From Pseudonocardia parietis (GTDB lineage: Bacteria; Actinomycetota; Actinomycetes; Mycobacteriales; Pseudonocardiaceae): a stretch of 64,000 nucleotides of DNA. Shown one piece after another: positions 33,389-44,253 of this stretch. The translations under genes and the position numbers were made by a program. Location: positions 5,952,001 to 6,016,000 of the forward strand of contig NZ_JAGINU010000001.1 in the NCBI RefSeq assembly GCF_017876315.1, written 5' to 3'. The notes under the pieces were generated by a model, which saw only the letters and a program-made list of their open reading frames with translations, did not search any database and was not told the origin of the DNA. Within the stretch, counting starts at the first letter, position 1; every line of letters begins with the position of its first letter.

Positions 33389-34726
33389 ATGCACGACAAG
33401 CTGGAACCGATCTACGAGCGGGTGCTTGCCCGCAACCCCGGTGAAGCGGAGTTCCACCAGGCAGTCCGGGAGGTGCTCGAGAGCATCGGACCAGCCGTCG
33501 ACAAGCACCCCGAGTACGCGCAGGCGCGCATAGTCGAGCGGATCTGCGAGCCCGAGCGCCAGGTGATCTTCCGGGTGCCGTGGGAGGACGACAGCGGCGA
33601 CATCCACATCAACCGCGGGTTCCGGGTCGAGTTCAACAGCGCCCTGGGCCCGTACAAGGGCGGCCTGCGCTTCAACCCCTCGGTGCTGCTGGGCACGGTC
33701 AAGTTCCTCGGGTTCGAGCAGGTGTTCAAGAACGCCCTCACCGGGCTGCCGATCGGTGGCGGCAAGGGTGGGTCGGACTTCGACCCGCGCGGGCGCTCGG
33801 ACCGCGAGGTCATGCGGTTCTGCCAGAGCTTCATGCTCGAGCTGTACCGGCACATCGGCGAGTACACCGACGTCCCGGCCGGCGACATGGGCGTCGGGTC
33901 GCGGGAGATCGGCTACCTGTTCGGGCAGTACAAGCGGATCACCAACCGGTACGAGTCCGCGGTGCTGACCGGCAAGGACCTCGTCTACGGCGGCGCCCAG
34001 GTCCGCCGGGAGGCCACCGGCTACGGCTGCACGTACTTCGTCGAGCAGGTCCTGAAGTCGCGGGGCGACTCGTTCGAGGGCAAGGACGTCGTGGTCTCCG
34101 GATCCGGCAACGTGGCGCTCTACACCATCGAGAAGGTGCACCAGCTCGGTGGCCGGGTGGTCGCCGCGTCGGACTCCAGCGGGTTCATCCACGACCCCAA
34201 GGGCATCGACCTCGAGCTCCTCAAGGAGATCAAGGAGGTCCGCCGCGAGCGGATCAGCACCTACGCCGACACGGTGCCGCACGCCGAGCTGGTCTCCGAC
34301 CGGTCGATCTGGGAGGTCCCCTGCCAGGTCGCACTCCCGTCGGCCACCCAGAACGAGCTCGACGCCGACGGCGCGGCCGCACTGGCCCGCAATGGCTGCC
34401 TGGTCGTCGGCGAGGGCGCCAACATGCCGACCACCCCGGGGGCCGTGAAGGTGTTCCAGGAAGCCGGCGTGCTCTTCGCGCCCGGCAAGGCGGCGAACGC
34501 CGGTGGCGTCGCGGCCTCGGCTCTGGAGATGCAGCAGAACGCCTCGCGTGACTCCTGGAGCTTCGCCTACTCGGAGAACCGGCTGCGCGAGATCATGATC
34601 GACGTGCACGACCGGTGCCACGCCACCGCCGAGGAGTACGGCCGTCCGGGCGACTACGTCGCGGGGGCCAACATCGCCGGCTACGCGCGGGTGGCCGAGG
34701 CGATGCTGGCGCTCGGCCTGGTCTGA
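33389..34726 (+). CDS. gdhA: NADP-type glutamate dehydrogenase
   Basis: A 445-residue hexameric dehydrogenase interconverting 2-oxoglutarate plus ammonium and glutamate. GPYKGGLRF and GLPIGGGKGGSDFDP hold the substrate lysines; PAGDMGVGSREIGYLFGQYK is the family signature; VSGSGNVALYTIEK is the coenzyme-binding site. Length and sequence match the about 450-residue NADP-dependent assimilatory class. The ATG at 33389 follows a GGAAGGA element about 17 bases upstream and a weak GAGCAGGG. A hairpin terminator follows. Confidence 0.96.
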   Translation: MHDKLEPIYERVLARNPGEAEFHQAVREVLESIGPAVDKHPEYAQARIVERICEPERQVIFRVPWEDDSGDIHINRGFRVEFNSALGPYKGGLRFNPSVLLGTVKFLGFEQVFKNALTGLPIGGGKGGSDFDPRGRSDREVMRFCQSFMLELYRHIGEYTDVPAGDMGVGSREIGYLFGQYKRITNRYESAVLTGKDLVYGGAQVRREATGYGCTYFVEQVLKSRGDSFEGKDVVVSGSGNVALYTIEKVHQLGGRVVAASDSSGFIHDPKGIDLELLKEIKEVRRERISTYADTVPHAELVSDRSIWEVPCQVALPSATQNELDADGAAALARNGCLVVGEGANMPTTPGAVKVFQEAGVLFAPGKAANAGGVAASALEMQQNASRDSWSFAYSENRLREIMIDVHDRCHATAEEYGRPGDYVAGANIAGYARVAEAMLALGLV

Positions 34727-34751
34727 GGCCTGCTCCGGCCCGCACACACGA

Positions 34752-34791
34752 CGAGGCCGGCCCGCCCCGGGGAGGGGGCGGGCCGGCCTCG
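34752..34791. terminator. Very strong terminator between gdhA and the second sdh operon
   Basis: A perfect 17-bp stem (CGAGGCCGGCCCGCCCC and complement) with a 6-base loop, extended by imperfect ACACGA / TGTCGT pairs. It serves convergent gdhA and sdhB. Confidence 0.9.
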
Positions 34792-34805
34792 TGTCGTTGC
34801 GGGGG

Positions 34806-35558
34806 TCAGGACTTCTTCTTGCCGCCCACCGTGGCCGCGAGGTAGTCGCGGTTGAGCTGGGAGATCACGTCGAGCGGGATCTCCTTCGGGCAGGCGGTGG
34901 CGCAGGCGCCGGTGTTGGTGCAGCCGCCGAAGCCGGCGTCCTCGTGGGTCTGCACCATGTTGACGACGCGCTCGTAGCGCTCCGGCTGGCCCTGCGGCAG
35001 CTCGCCGAGGTGGGTCAGCTTCGCCCCCAGGAACAGCGACGCCGAGCCGTTCGGGCAGGCCGCCACGCAGGCACCGCAGCCGATGCAGTTCGCGGCCGCG
35101 AACGCGCGGTCGGCCTGCGCCTTCGGCACGGCGTTGGCGTTCGCCTCCGGAGCCGAACCGGTGTTGACCGAGACGTAGCCGCCGGACTGGATCACCTTGT
35201 CGAACGCGCCGCGGTCGACGACCAGGTCCTTGATCACCGGGAAGGCGCCGGACCGGAACGGCTCGACGACGATGGTGTCGCCGTCGGAGTAGTGCCGCAT
35301 GTGCAGCTGGCAGGTGGTCGTCGCCCGCTGCGGACCGTGCGGCTGACCGTCGATGACCATGCTGCAGGTACCGCAGATGCCTTCACGGCAGTCGTGGTCG
35401 AACGCGACCGGCTCCTCGCCGGCCAGGATCAGCCTCTCGTTGAGCACGTCGAGCATCTCGAGGAACGACATGTCCTCGTCGGCCTCGACGTCGTAGGTGG
35501 CCAGGCGGCCCTTGTCGATGGCGTCGCGCTGGCGCCAGACCTTCAGGGTGAGTTTCAC
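34806..35558 (-). CDS. sdhB: Succinate dehydrogenase iron-sulfur subunit, second operon
   Basis: A 250-residue subunit of the corynebacterial/Streptomyces-type enzyme. [2Fe-2S] ligands are Cys57, Cys62, Cys65 and Cys83 (DCREGICGTCSMV...TTC). Later clusters use CIGCGACVAACP and CTNTGACATACP. The GTG at 35558 is 11 bases past the sdhA stop. The tail ends GGKKKS. It is clearly different from the first operon's SdhB, so the two are not a recent duplication. Confidence 0.94.
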   Translation of the reverse strand: MKLTLKVWRQRDAIDKGRLATYDVEADEDMSFLEMLDVLNERLILAGEEPVAFDHDCREGICGTCSMVIDGQPHGPQRATTTCQLHMRHYSDGDTIVVEPFRSGAFPVIKDLVVDRGAFDKVIQSGGYVSVNTGSAPEANANAVPKAQADRAFAAANCIGCGACVAACPNGSASLFLGAKLTHLGELPQGQPERYERVVNMVQTHEDAGFGGCTNTGACATACPKEIPLDVISQLNRDYLAATVGGKKKS

Positions 35559-35569
35559 GTCTGCTCGCC

Positions 35570-37537
<1,968 letters not shown>

Positions 37538-37540
37538 GGG

Positions 37541-38248
37541 TCAGACCACTCCGAACGTGACGGCGAGGGGCACCGAGATGAACCCGAGGGTCAGGACGAC
37601 GGCGAACACCGTCGACACCAGCTTGATGGTGCGCTCACGGCTGTTGCTGGACCACCCGAGGGTCTGGATCCCGGAGAAGATGCCGTGCTGGACGTGGAAG
37701 CCCAGCGCGACGACGGCCAGCACGTAGAACAGGGTCACGTACCAGCGATCGAGGGCGAAGCCGGCGGCGATGTTGTCGTAGACCTCGAGGTGGACACCGT
37801 TCGGGTTGGCGACACCGAAGGTCAGGTCCAGCAGGTGGTAGATCACGAACAGCGCGATGATCACGCCGCCCCAGCGCATGGTGCGAGCCGCGTAGCTGCC
37901 CTTGACCTTGTACGAACCGCCCGCGTACTTGATCGGGCGGGCCCGGCGAGCGCGCAGGGTCAGCACCGTGGCCGCCCAGATGTGCGCGATCACCGACACC
38001 AGCAGGACGACCCGGACGATCCACAGCATGCCCCCCTGGGGCAGCGCGGGCTCGAGGATGGTGCGCAGCCATGCCGCGTACTGGTCGATCGACTCGGGAC
38101 CGAAGAAGATCTTCAAGTTCCCGATCATGTGCAGGACGACGTAGAGCAGCAGGAAGACGCCGCTCACCGCCATCACGAATTTCAGCAGCGCACTGGGCGT
38201 GCGTGGGCGCCGGGGCTCGGCGCCGCCCGCCCGGGACTTCTCGGACAT
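37541..38248 (-). CDS. sdhC: Succinate dehydrogenase cytochrome b subunit, second operon
   Basis: A 235-residue diheme-type cytochrome b with five helices. Candidate haem ligands are the histidines in LLYVVLHMIGNLK, VSVIAHIWAA, LFVIYHLLDLTFG and LGFHVQHGIFSG. It anchors the enzyme and reduces menaquinone. The ATG at 38248 is the chosen start; the N-terminal 20 residues are hydrophilic. It is divergent from a LysR gene. Confidence 0.93.
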   Translation of the reverse strand: MSEKSRAGGAEPRRPRTPSALLKFVMAVSGVFLLLYVVLHMIGNLKIFFGPESIDQYAAWLRTILEPALPQGGMLWIVRVVLLVSVIAHIWAATVLTLRARRARPIKYAGGSYKVKGSYAARTMRWGGVIIALFVIYHLLDLTFGVANPNGVHLEVYDNIAAGFALDRWYVTLFYVLAVVALGFHVQHGIFSGIQTLGWSSNSRERTIKLVSTVFAVVLTLGFISVPLAVTFGVV

Positions 38249-38314
38249 GGTGACCACGAAGCCTAGTGGACATACCAAGCAGCGGGACCGTCCAATGCAT
38301 CGAGCGGTCAACTG

Positions 38315-38333
38315 TCATAGCTCTACGCTATGA
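38315..38333. promoter_or_regulatory. LysR-type box overlapping the lysR start codon
   Basis: TCATAG-N7-CTATGA is a perfect dyad with the T-N11-A spacing typical of LysR operators. The right half includes the ATG of the LysR gene (38330), so binding would block its own expression while lying 67 bases upstream of sdhC. Confidence 0.7.
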
Positions 38334-39295
38334 CGGTGACACTCCAGCAGCTCATGTACTTCGTTGCCGTGGCCGACGTGCGCAGCTTCACTCGTGCGGC
38401 GGACCAGGTGGGTGTTACCCAGCCCACACTCAGCCGGGCGCTGCGGACCCTGGAGAACGAGCTGGGCACCCCCTTGATCAACCGCGGGTCGGTGCTGACC
38501 TTGACCCCGGCCGGTGAGGCGGTGCTCCCGCTGGCCCAACGCATGATCGCCGACTCGGACATGGTCCGCACGACGGTCGCCGAGATGGTCGGGTTGCGCA
38601 GCGGGCGGGTGCGGGTGGGTGCGACGCCGTCGCTGTGCATCGGAGTGCTGTCGGACGTGCTGCGGGTGTTCCACGCCCGGCACCCGGGGATCGGGGTGGA
38701 GCTCGTCGAGGACGGGGCGCAGCCGTTGGAGACCGCGGTGGTGCGCAACGAGCTCGACGTCGCCCTGGTGATCGTGCCGCCGGACGGTGTCGACCCGGCC
38801 CTGCACTCCGCTCCCCTGCTGCGCGAACGGCTCTCGGTCGCGTCCCCGCGGGCCCGGCAACCGCTGAACCCCCGCAACTCGATCTCGGTGGCCGACCTGG
38901 CCCGGCACGACCTGGTGATGGTGCGCAAGGGCTACGACCTGCGCGAGGTGACCCTGCGGGCCTACGACGAGGCCGGGGTGACGCCGCGGATCGCGGTGGA
39001 GGGCGGCCAGATGGACGCCGTGCTGCGGATGGTGGAGGCGGGGACCGGCGTCGCGGTGGTGCCGGACCTGGTGTTCATCGGCAGGCCGCGGCTGCGCCGC
39101 ACCGTGCTGACCCCCGCCCTGTACCGGACCGTGGCCCTCGCCCGCCGCGCCGACATCGCCCCGACACCCGCGGTGATCGCCTTCGCCGACATCCTGCTGG
39201 AGTACATGGCCGACACCTCCGCCTCCCTACGCGCCGGGACGAGCGACGTGCAGGTGCTCCACCGCCACCGCAGCGGCCGGGAACTACTGGGCTGA
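38330..39295 (+). CDS. LysR-family regulator beside the sdh operon
   Basis: A 321-residue LysR regulator. The winged HTH is LQQLMYFVAVADVRSFTRAADQVGVTQPTLSRALRTLE, and the effector domain runs from about residue 92 (GRVRVGATPSLCIGVLSDVLRVF). The ATG at 38330 has no Shine-Dalgarno sequence, so the mRNA may be leaderless; GTG 38336 is an alternative. The divergent arrangement with sdhCAB and the shared box suggest that it controls succinate dehydrogenase; the effector is unknown. Confidence 0.9.
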   Translation: MTVTLQQLMYFVAVADVRSFTRAADQVGVTQPTLSRALRTLENELGTPLINRGSVLTLTPAGEAVLPLAQRMIADSDMVRTTVAEMVGLRSGRVRVGATPSLCIGVLSDVLRVFHARHPGIGVELVEDGAQPLETAVVRNELDVALVIVPPDGVDPALHSAPLLRERLSVASPRARQPLNPRNSISVADLARHDLVMVRKGYDLREVTLRAYDEAGVTPRIAVEGGQMDAVLRMVEAGTGVAVVPDLVFIGRPRLRRTVLTPALYRTVALARRADIAPTPAVIAFADILLEYMADTSASLRAGTSDVQVLHRHRSGRELLG

Positions 39296-39329
39296 CGGAG
39301 CCCGCCGGCCCGCCCACCCGCCGGTGCGC

Positions 39330-39440
39330 GCCGGTTCGACCTCGCACCCGCCGGTTTCGACCTCGCAGCTGCCGGTTCGACCTCGCACAGCCGGCAGCGG
39401 CTGCGAGGTACGCAGGTGCCCTGCGAGGTCGCGCTCGGTG
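39330..39440. repeat. Intergenic repeat block of TCGACCTCGCA motifs
   Basis: GCCGGTTCGACCTCGCA occurs three times (39330, 39350 with one extra T, 39371), and the inverted form TGCGAGGT occurs twice further on (about 39399-39438). Hairpins between direct and inverted copies are possible. The block lies between convergent lysR and recX and shares its core with the repeat at 52300-52367. Confidence 0.75.
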
Positions 39441-39447
39441 TGCGGGG

Positions 39448-40620
39448 TCAGTCCTCGGGCGGAGTCTCGCCGAGTTCCTCGGCGTCCGCGCCGGCAGCGG
39501 CGATCTCGTCCTTGACGACGCCGTACGCGACGCCGGCGCCGTAGCCCTTGCGGGCGAGCATCCCGACCAGCTTGCGCGCGGTGGCCTGTCGCTCCTCCCG
39601 GGTGCCGATCGGCAGGCTGCGCAGCCGCTTCGCGACGAGATCGCGGGCGCGCTCGCGCTCGGACTCGTCGTCGATCTCGGTGAGTGCCTCGTCGGCGATC
39701 TCCCGGTCGACGCCCTTGCGATGCAGCTCCAGTGCGATCGCCCGCTTTCCGAGCCCGCGGTAGCGGTGCCGGGAGCGGACCCACTGGTCGGCGAACGCCT
39801 TGTCGTCGATCAGGCCGACCTCGTCGAACCGGGCGAGGACACGGTCCGCGATCTCGTCCGGGATCTCCTTGCGTCGCAGAGCGTCGCCGAGCTCCTTGAC
39901 GGTGCGCGCGCGGTCGGTGAGCAGGCGCAGGCAGATCTCCTTCGCCCGCGCCTCCTGTTCCGCGGGGGTCCGCTCGGGCTCCGGGTCCGAGCTCCCGCGA
40001 CCTCCGCCGCGCCGGCCCCCGCGCCTCGCCTCTCGCGGTTCCTGTCCAGGGCCGGACGTACGTCCACGACCCCGACGCTCACGGCCCCGGGCGACACCCC
40101 CGACTTCGCCACCGGGCTCTCCACCGGTATCACCGCCGGAGTCGCGCCGCGGACCCCGAGCGGCCGTGCCGGAGCGGGCTCGCCGGCCGGAGAGCTCGTC
40201 GAACGAGACAGCGCGGGCGGGCTCCGCTTCCTCCGGCAGGTCACAGTCCCCGGCCGGTTCCTCGAACGTGGCGACCCGTGGACCGGTGCCGGGCTCGGCC
40301 CCGGCATCGTCCGGCCAGATCCCGTCCGACCAGGCGCTGTCGGCCCAGCTCCCGGGCTCCACGTCCGCGACGCCTCCCGCGCCGCCGTCCGCGGTGGTCG
40401 TGCCGCCGTCGCCCGCGGTGGTCGTGCCGTCGTCCGCGGTGGCGGCGCCGCCGTCATCCGCGGTGATGCCACCACGGCCCACGGTGATGCCGCCGTCGTC
40501 CGCGGCGCCGACCGGACGAGGGTCGCCGAACAGGTCGTCCAGCGAGACGGCGCGGGGTTCAGATGACTCCGCGCCGTCCCCGTCGGACGTGCTCGGGGCG
40601 CCGCTGTGCGGGGCGGCCAC
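39448..40620 (-). CDS. recX: RecX regulatory protein with a long low-complexity N-terminus
   Basis: A 390-residue protein about twice the usual RecX length. RecX proper is residues about 225-375 (AKEICLRLLTDRARTVKELGDALRRKEIP; ARFDEVGLIDDKAFADQWVRSRHR; KGYGAGVAYGVVKDEI), which restrains RecA filaments. The first 220 residues are disordered, with ADDGGxTTA-like repeats, a VSLDDLF / VSFDEL pair and a basic RGRERRGRGRTSG patch. The GTG at 40620 is two bases after the recA stop, implying coupling. A shorter start near residue 200 cannot be excluded. Confidence 0.88.
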   Translation of the reverse strand: MAAPHSGAPSTSDGDGAESSEPRAVSLDDLFGDPRPVGAADDGGITVGRGGITADDGGAATADDGTTTAGDGGTTTADGGAGGVADVEPGSWADSAWSDGIWPDDAGAEPGTGPRVATFEEPAGDCDLPEEAEPARAVSFDELSGRRARSGTAARGPRRDSGGDTGGEPGGEVGGVARGRERRGRGRTSGPGQEPREARRGGRRGGGRGSSDPEPERTPAEQEARAKEICLRLLTDRARTVKELGDALRRKEIPDEIADRVLARFDEVGLIDDKAFADQWVRSRHRYRGLGKRAIALELHRKGVDREIADEALTEIDDESERERARDLVAKRLRSLPIGTREERQATARKLVGMLARKGYGAGVAYGVVKDEIAAAGADAEELGETPPED

Positions 40621-40622
40621 GC

Positions 40623-41675
<1,053 letters not shown>

Positions 41676-41830
41676 CTCTTGATTCCTCGCTGGTCGGCGA
41701 TCGGTGTCTGCTGTCTTTCGGGGGGGCACACCACAACGGTATGGGGTACCCCCGACAGTTTCGGTGGCCGGATCAGTGCCTGTGGACAACTCGCCGCGTC
41801 GTGCGGCATCGCGTCCTGAGGAGACCATAG

Positions 41831-41846
41831 ACGAACACGCGTTCGA
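41831..41846 (-). promoter_or_regulatory. SOS (LexA) box upstream of recA
   Basis: ACGAACACGCGTTCGA matches TCGAAC-N4-GTTCGA with one mismatch at the first base. It lies between recA and the DUF3046 gene, both on the minus strand, and should give DNA-damage control of recA-recX. Confidence 0.85.
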
Positions 41847-41916
41847 GTCGACACCGCACACGCCGACCGGGCGCCCCGGGGAGCCGAACGGTCCCCCGAG
41901 GTCGCGGTTCCCGAGG

Positions 41917-42111
41917 TCAACGGCGCGCGGGAGGCACCTCGTAGGCCTCGCACACCGCACGCCAGATCCGTCGCAGGTCCGTGCCGGACTCGATCGCTCG
42001 CTCGACGGTCTGCCCGCCCAGTTCGGCGAAGACGTGGTCGCGCGCCAGCGACGCCGCCCGCACCGACCCGAACTCGCCCTCCATCAGCTGGCGGAAGTGG
42101 CTCAATCGCAC
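41917..42111 (-). CDS. DUF3046 family small protein
   Basis: A 64-residue protein (GTG 42111; RLSHFRQLMEGEFG... ARDHVFAELGGQTVERAIESG ...IWRAVCEAYEVP). This is the conserved actinobacterial DUF3046 family just upstream of recA (Rv2738c in mycobacteria). It is helical, cytoplasmic and of unknown function. An upstream extension in frame is unconserved and rejected. Confidence 0.85.
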   Translation of the reverse strand: MRLSHFRQLMEGEFGSVRAASLARDHVFAELGGQTVERAIESGTDLRRIWRAVCEAYEVPPARR

Positions 42112-42185
42112 GCCGCGAGGGTAGACCTCCACCGTTGTCCGCGGCTCACGCCCACGACCGCCCGTTCGTCGGTACGATGGGAGAT

Positions 42186-42347
42186 ATGTCCGAACTGCTG
42201 GCCGCCGCCCCCGTCGATGTCGCCGACGAGGTCCTCGCGACCACCGGGATCGGATCGCCGCTCGCCTGGCAGATCGTCTCGCTGCTGGCATTGCTCTCGG
42301 CTCTGGTCGTGCTGGTGCGCTGGTGGTACCACCAGCGCAAGCGCTGA
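42186..42347 (+). CDS. Mini membrane protein
   Basis: A 53-residue protein with a short acidic N-terminus (MSELLAAAPVDVADEVLATTG) and one helix (WQIVSLLALLSALVVLVRWW) followed by YHQRKR, so the C-terminus is probably cytoplasmic. ATG 42186 follows a GGGAG. It overlaps no other gene and is divergent from DUF3046. Function unknown. Confidence 0.6.
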   Translation: MSELLAAAPVDVADEVLATTGIGSPLAWQIVSLLALLSALVVLVRWWYHQRKR

Positions 42348-42354
42348 CCGTCGT

Positions 42355-43626
42355 TCAGGCGGTCGGGGGTGCTGCCGACCCGGCCGGGAGCCGGCCGCCG
42401 GCCCGCAGCGTCACCAGCAGGAACGGCGCGGTGACGACCACCGCGACGATCCCGAGCACGGCGTAGGACGCGACCGTCACCAGCACCCCGGCCACGATGC
42501 CCGCCGCCGCGCCGCCGAGGTTCATCGCCACGTCCACCGCTCCCTGCACCCGCGGCCGCTCTGCCACCGGCACCGAGGCCGTCAGCAGCGCTGATCCGCC
42601 CACCAGCGCAGCCGACCAGCCCAGCCCGAGCAGGATAAGCGCACACGTGAGCAGTGCGGTCGCGGTCGGCGCGGCCAGTGCGCAGAGCACCCCGGCGACG
42701 GTGAGCAGCACCGCGGCGCACGCCAGCACCCGTTCCGCACCCAGCCGGTCGGACAGCCGGCCGAAGACCGGGCTCAGCGCGTACATCCCGGCGATGTGCA
42801 GGCTGATCACCAGCCCGACCACGGTCAGTGCCGCTCCGCCGTGGTCCATGTGCACCGGTGTCATCGACATCAGCCCGACCATCACGGCGTGCCCGACGAC
42901 GATCCCGGCGGCGCCGACGAGTGCCGGCCGGGACCCGCGCAGCACCGCCCACGGCCGCGTCGTCCCTCCGTCCGGGGTCGCCCCCGGCGTGGCCGCCGCC
43001 GCCCGTGCGCGGGCCCGGACCAGCGGATCCGGCCGCAGCCCGGCCCAGCTGACCAGGGCCGCGGCGGCGAAGGCGGCCGCGCACAGCAGGTACGGGCCGG
43101 TCGCCGGATCGAGCCCCAGCCGGATCGCGACGAACTGCAGCGGCCCCAGCAGGTTCGGCCCGGCCACCGCACCCACGGTCGTCGCCCACACCACCAGCGC
43201 CAGCGCGCGCCCGGCCCGGTTCGGCGCCGCCAGATCGGTCGCGGCGTACCGGGCGGCCAGGCCGACCGCCGTCCCCGAGCCGACCAGCAGCAGCGCCACC
43301 AGCAACGCGGGTGCACTGCCCGCCTCGGTCGCGAGCACGGCACCGACGGCACCGGCGAATGCGATCAGGTAGCCACCGGCCAGTGCGGGACGGCGACCGC
43401 GGCGCTGGGCCACCCGGGCGACGACGGCGGCCGCCCCGGCCGCGCCCAGCACGATGGCGGTCGACGCCGCGCCGCCCACCGAGGGCGAGCCGGACAGCCG
43501 GGCCGCGACCAGCGAACTGGCCGCGACCGAGGTCGCCATCGCCGTCCCGCCGAACACCTGCCCGGCGGCGAGGACGACGAGCAGACGGGGTTGGGCGGGA
43601 TCCTGCCGGTGCGGCGCCTCGGTCAC
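42355..43626 (-). CDS. MFS transporter
   Basis: A 423-residue major-facilitator protein with twelve hydrophobic segments. The loop 2-3 motif region is RVAQRRGRRPALAGG, and the second half has the equivalent FGRLSDRLGAERVL. SMTPVHMDHGG between halves is typical of the sugar/drug exporter-like subfamily. It likely exports or imports a small solute by proton coupling. The start is GTG 43626; 43659 is an alternative. No regulator adjoins it. Confidence 0.88.
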   Translation of the reverse strand: MTEAPHRQDPAQPRLLVVLAAGQVFGGTAMATSVAASSLVAARLSGSPSVGGAASTAIVLGAAGAAAVVARVAQRRGRRPALAGGYLIAFAGAVGAVLATEAGSAPALLVALLLVGSGTAVGLAARYAATDLAAPNRAGRALALVVWATTVGAVAGPNLLGPLQFVAIRLGLDPATGPYLLCAAAFAAAALVSWAGLRPDPLVRARARAAAATPGATPDGGTTRPWAVLRGSRPALVGAAGIVVGHAVMVGLMSMTPVHMDHGGAALTVVGLVISLHIAGMYALSPVFGRLSDRLGAERVLACAAVLLTVAGVLCALAAPTATALLTCALILLGLGWSAALVGGSALLTASVPVAERPRVQGAVDVAMNLGGAAAGIVAGVLVTVASYAVLGIVAVVVTAPFLLVTLRAGGRLPAGSAAPPTA

Positions 43627-43699
43627 GCCCGGATGCTGCCCCGCCGGGGCCGGGGGCACCAGCGCGTTACGCTGCCGAACCGATCACGAAGGAGGACCG

Positions 43700-44203
43700 A
43701 TGGCGAGCAAGGAGAACCAGGTCGGCATCGAGGACGCCTACCGTCTGGTGTCCGAGGTCCTCGAGGGGGCGGTCCGCGAGACGCTCGCCTCCCCGGGACC
43801 GGAGCCCGCCCGCTTCGCCGTCAGGGAGCTGACCGCCGTCGACGACGGGCTTCCCGAGGACGCCACCCCGCCGGGCTGGTCGCTGGCGTTCCTGGTGCTC
43901 GCGGACTGGTACGACGCCGCCCGCACGGCCCTGGCCGACACCGACGACCGGGCCGATCGGGCGCTGGCCTGGATCGCCGAGAACATGGGGAAGCGCTTCG
44001 CCGCCCGTGCCCGCTACACGGTCACGCCGCTGGTGGATCCCGCGAACGCCCGGGAGACCTCGCTGTACGTCGAGGCGCTCGGTGACGACTTCCTGCCCAC
44101 CATGGTCTGGACCGTGGCCGGGCTGGTCGCCGCATTCCCGGCCGACGATCCGGCCGAGATCTGGCCGCGGATCCGCGCCGACGAGGCCCGCACCGGGACC
44201 TGA
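43700..44203 (+). CDS. Uncharacterised protein upstream of lhr
   Basis: A 167-residue cytoplasmic protein with GGAGG five bases before ATG 43700. It is acidic with alternating helices (VSEVLEGAVRETLASP; ALAWIAENMGKRFAARARYTVTP; GDDFLPTMVWTVAGLVAAFP). I do not recognise the family. Regular composition and a perfect ribosome-binding site support a real gene. It is 50 bases ahead of lhr, on the same strand. Confidence 0.7.
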   Translation: MASKENQVGIEDAYRLVSEVLEGAVRETLASPGPEPARFAVRELTAVDDGLPEDATPPGWSLAFLVLADWYDAARTALADTDDRADRALAWIAENMGKRFAARARYTVTPLVDPANARETSLYVEALGDDFLPTMVWTVAGLVAAFPADDPAEIWPRIRADEARTGT

Positions 44204-44253
44204 CGCCGCCCGCCGACGCGAAACTGTCGGTGCCCGGCCGCATGATGGGCGAC

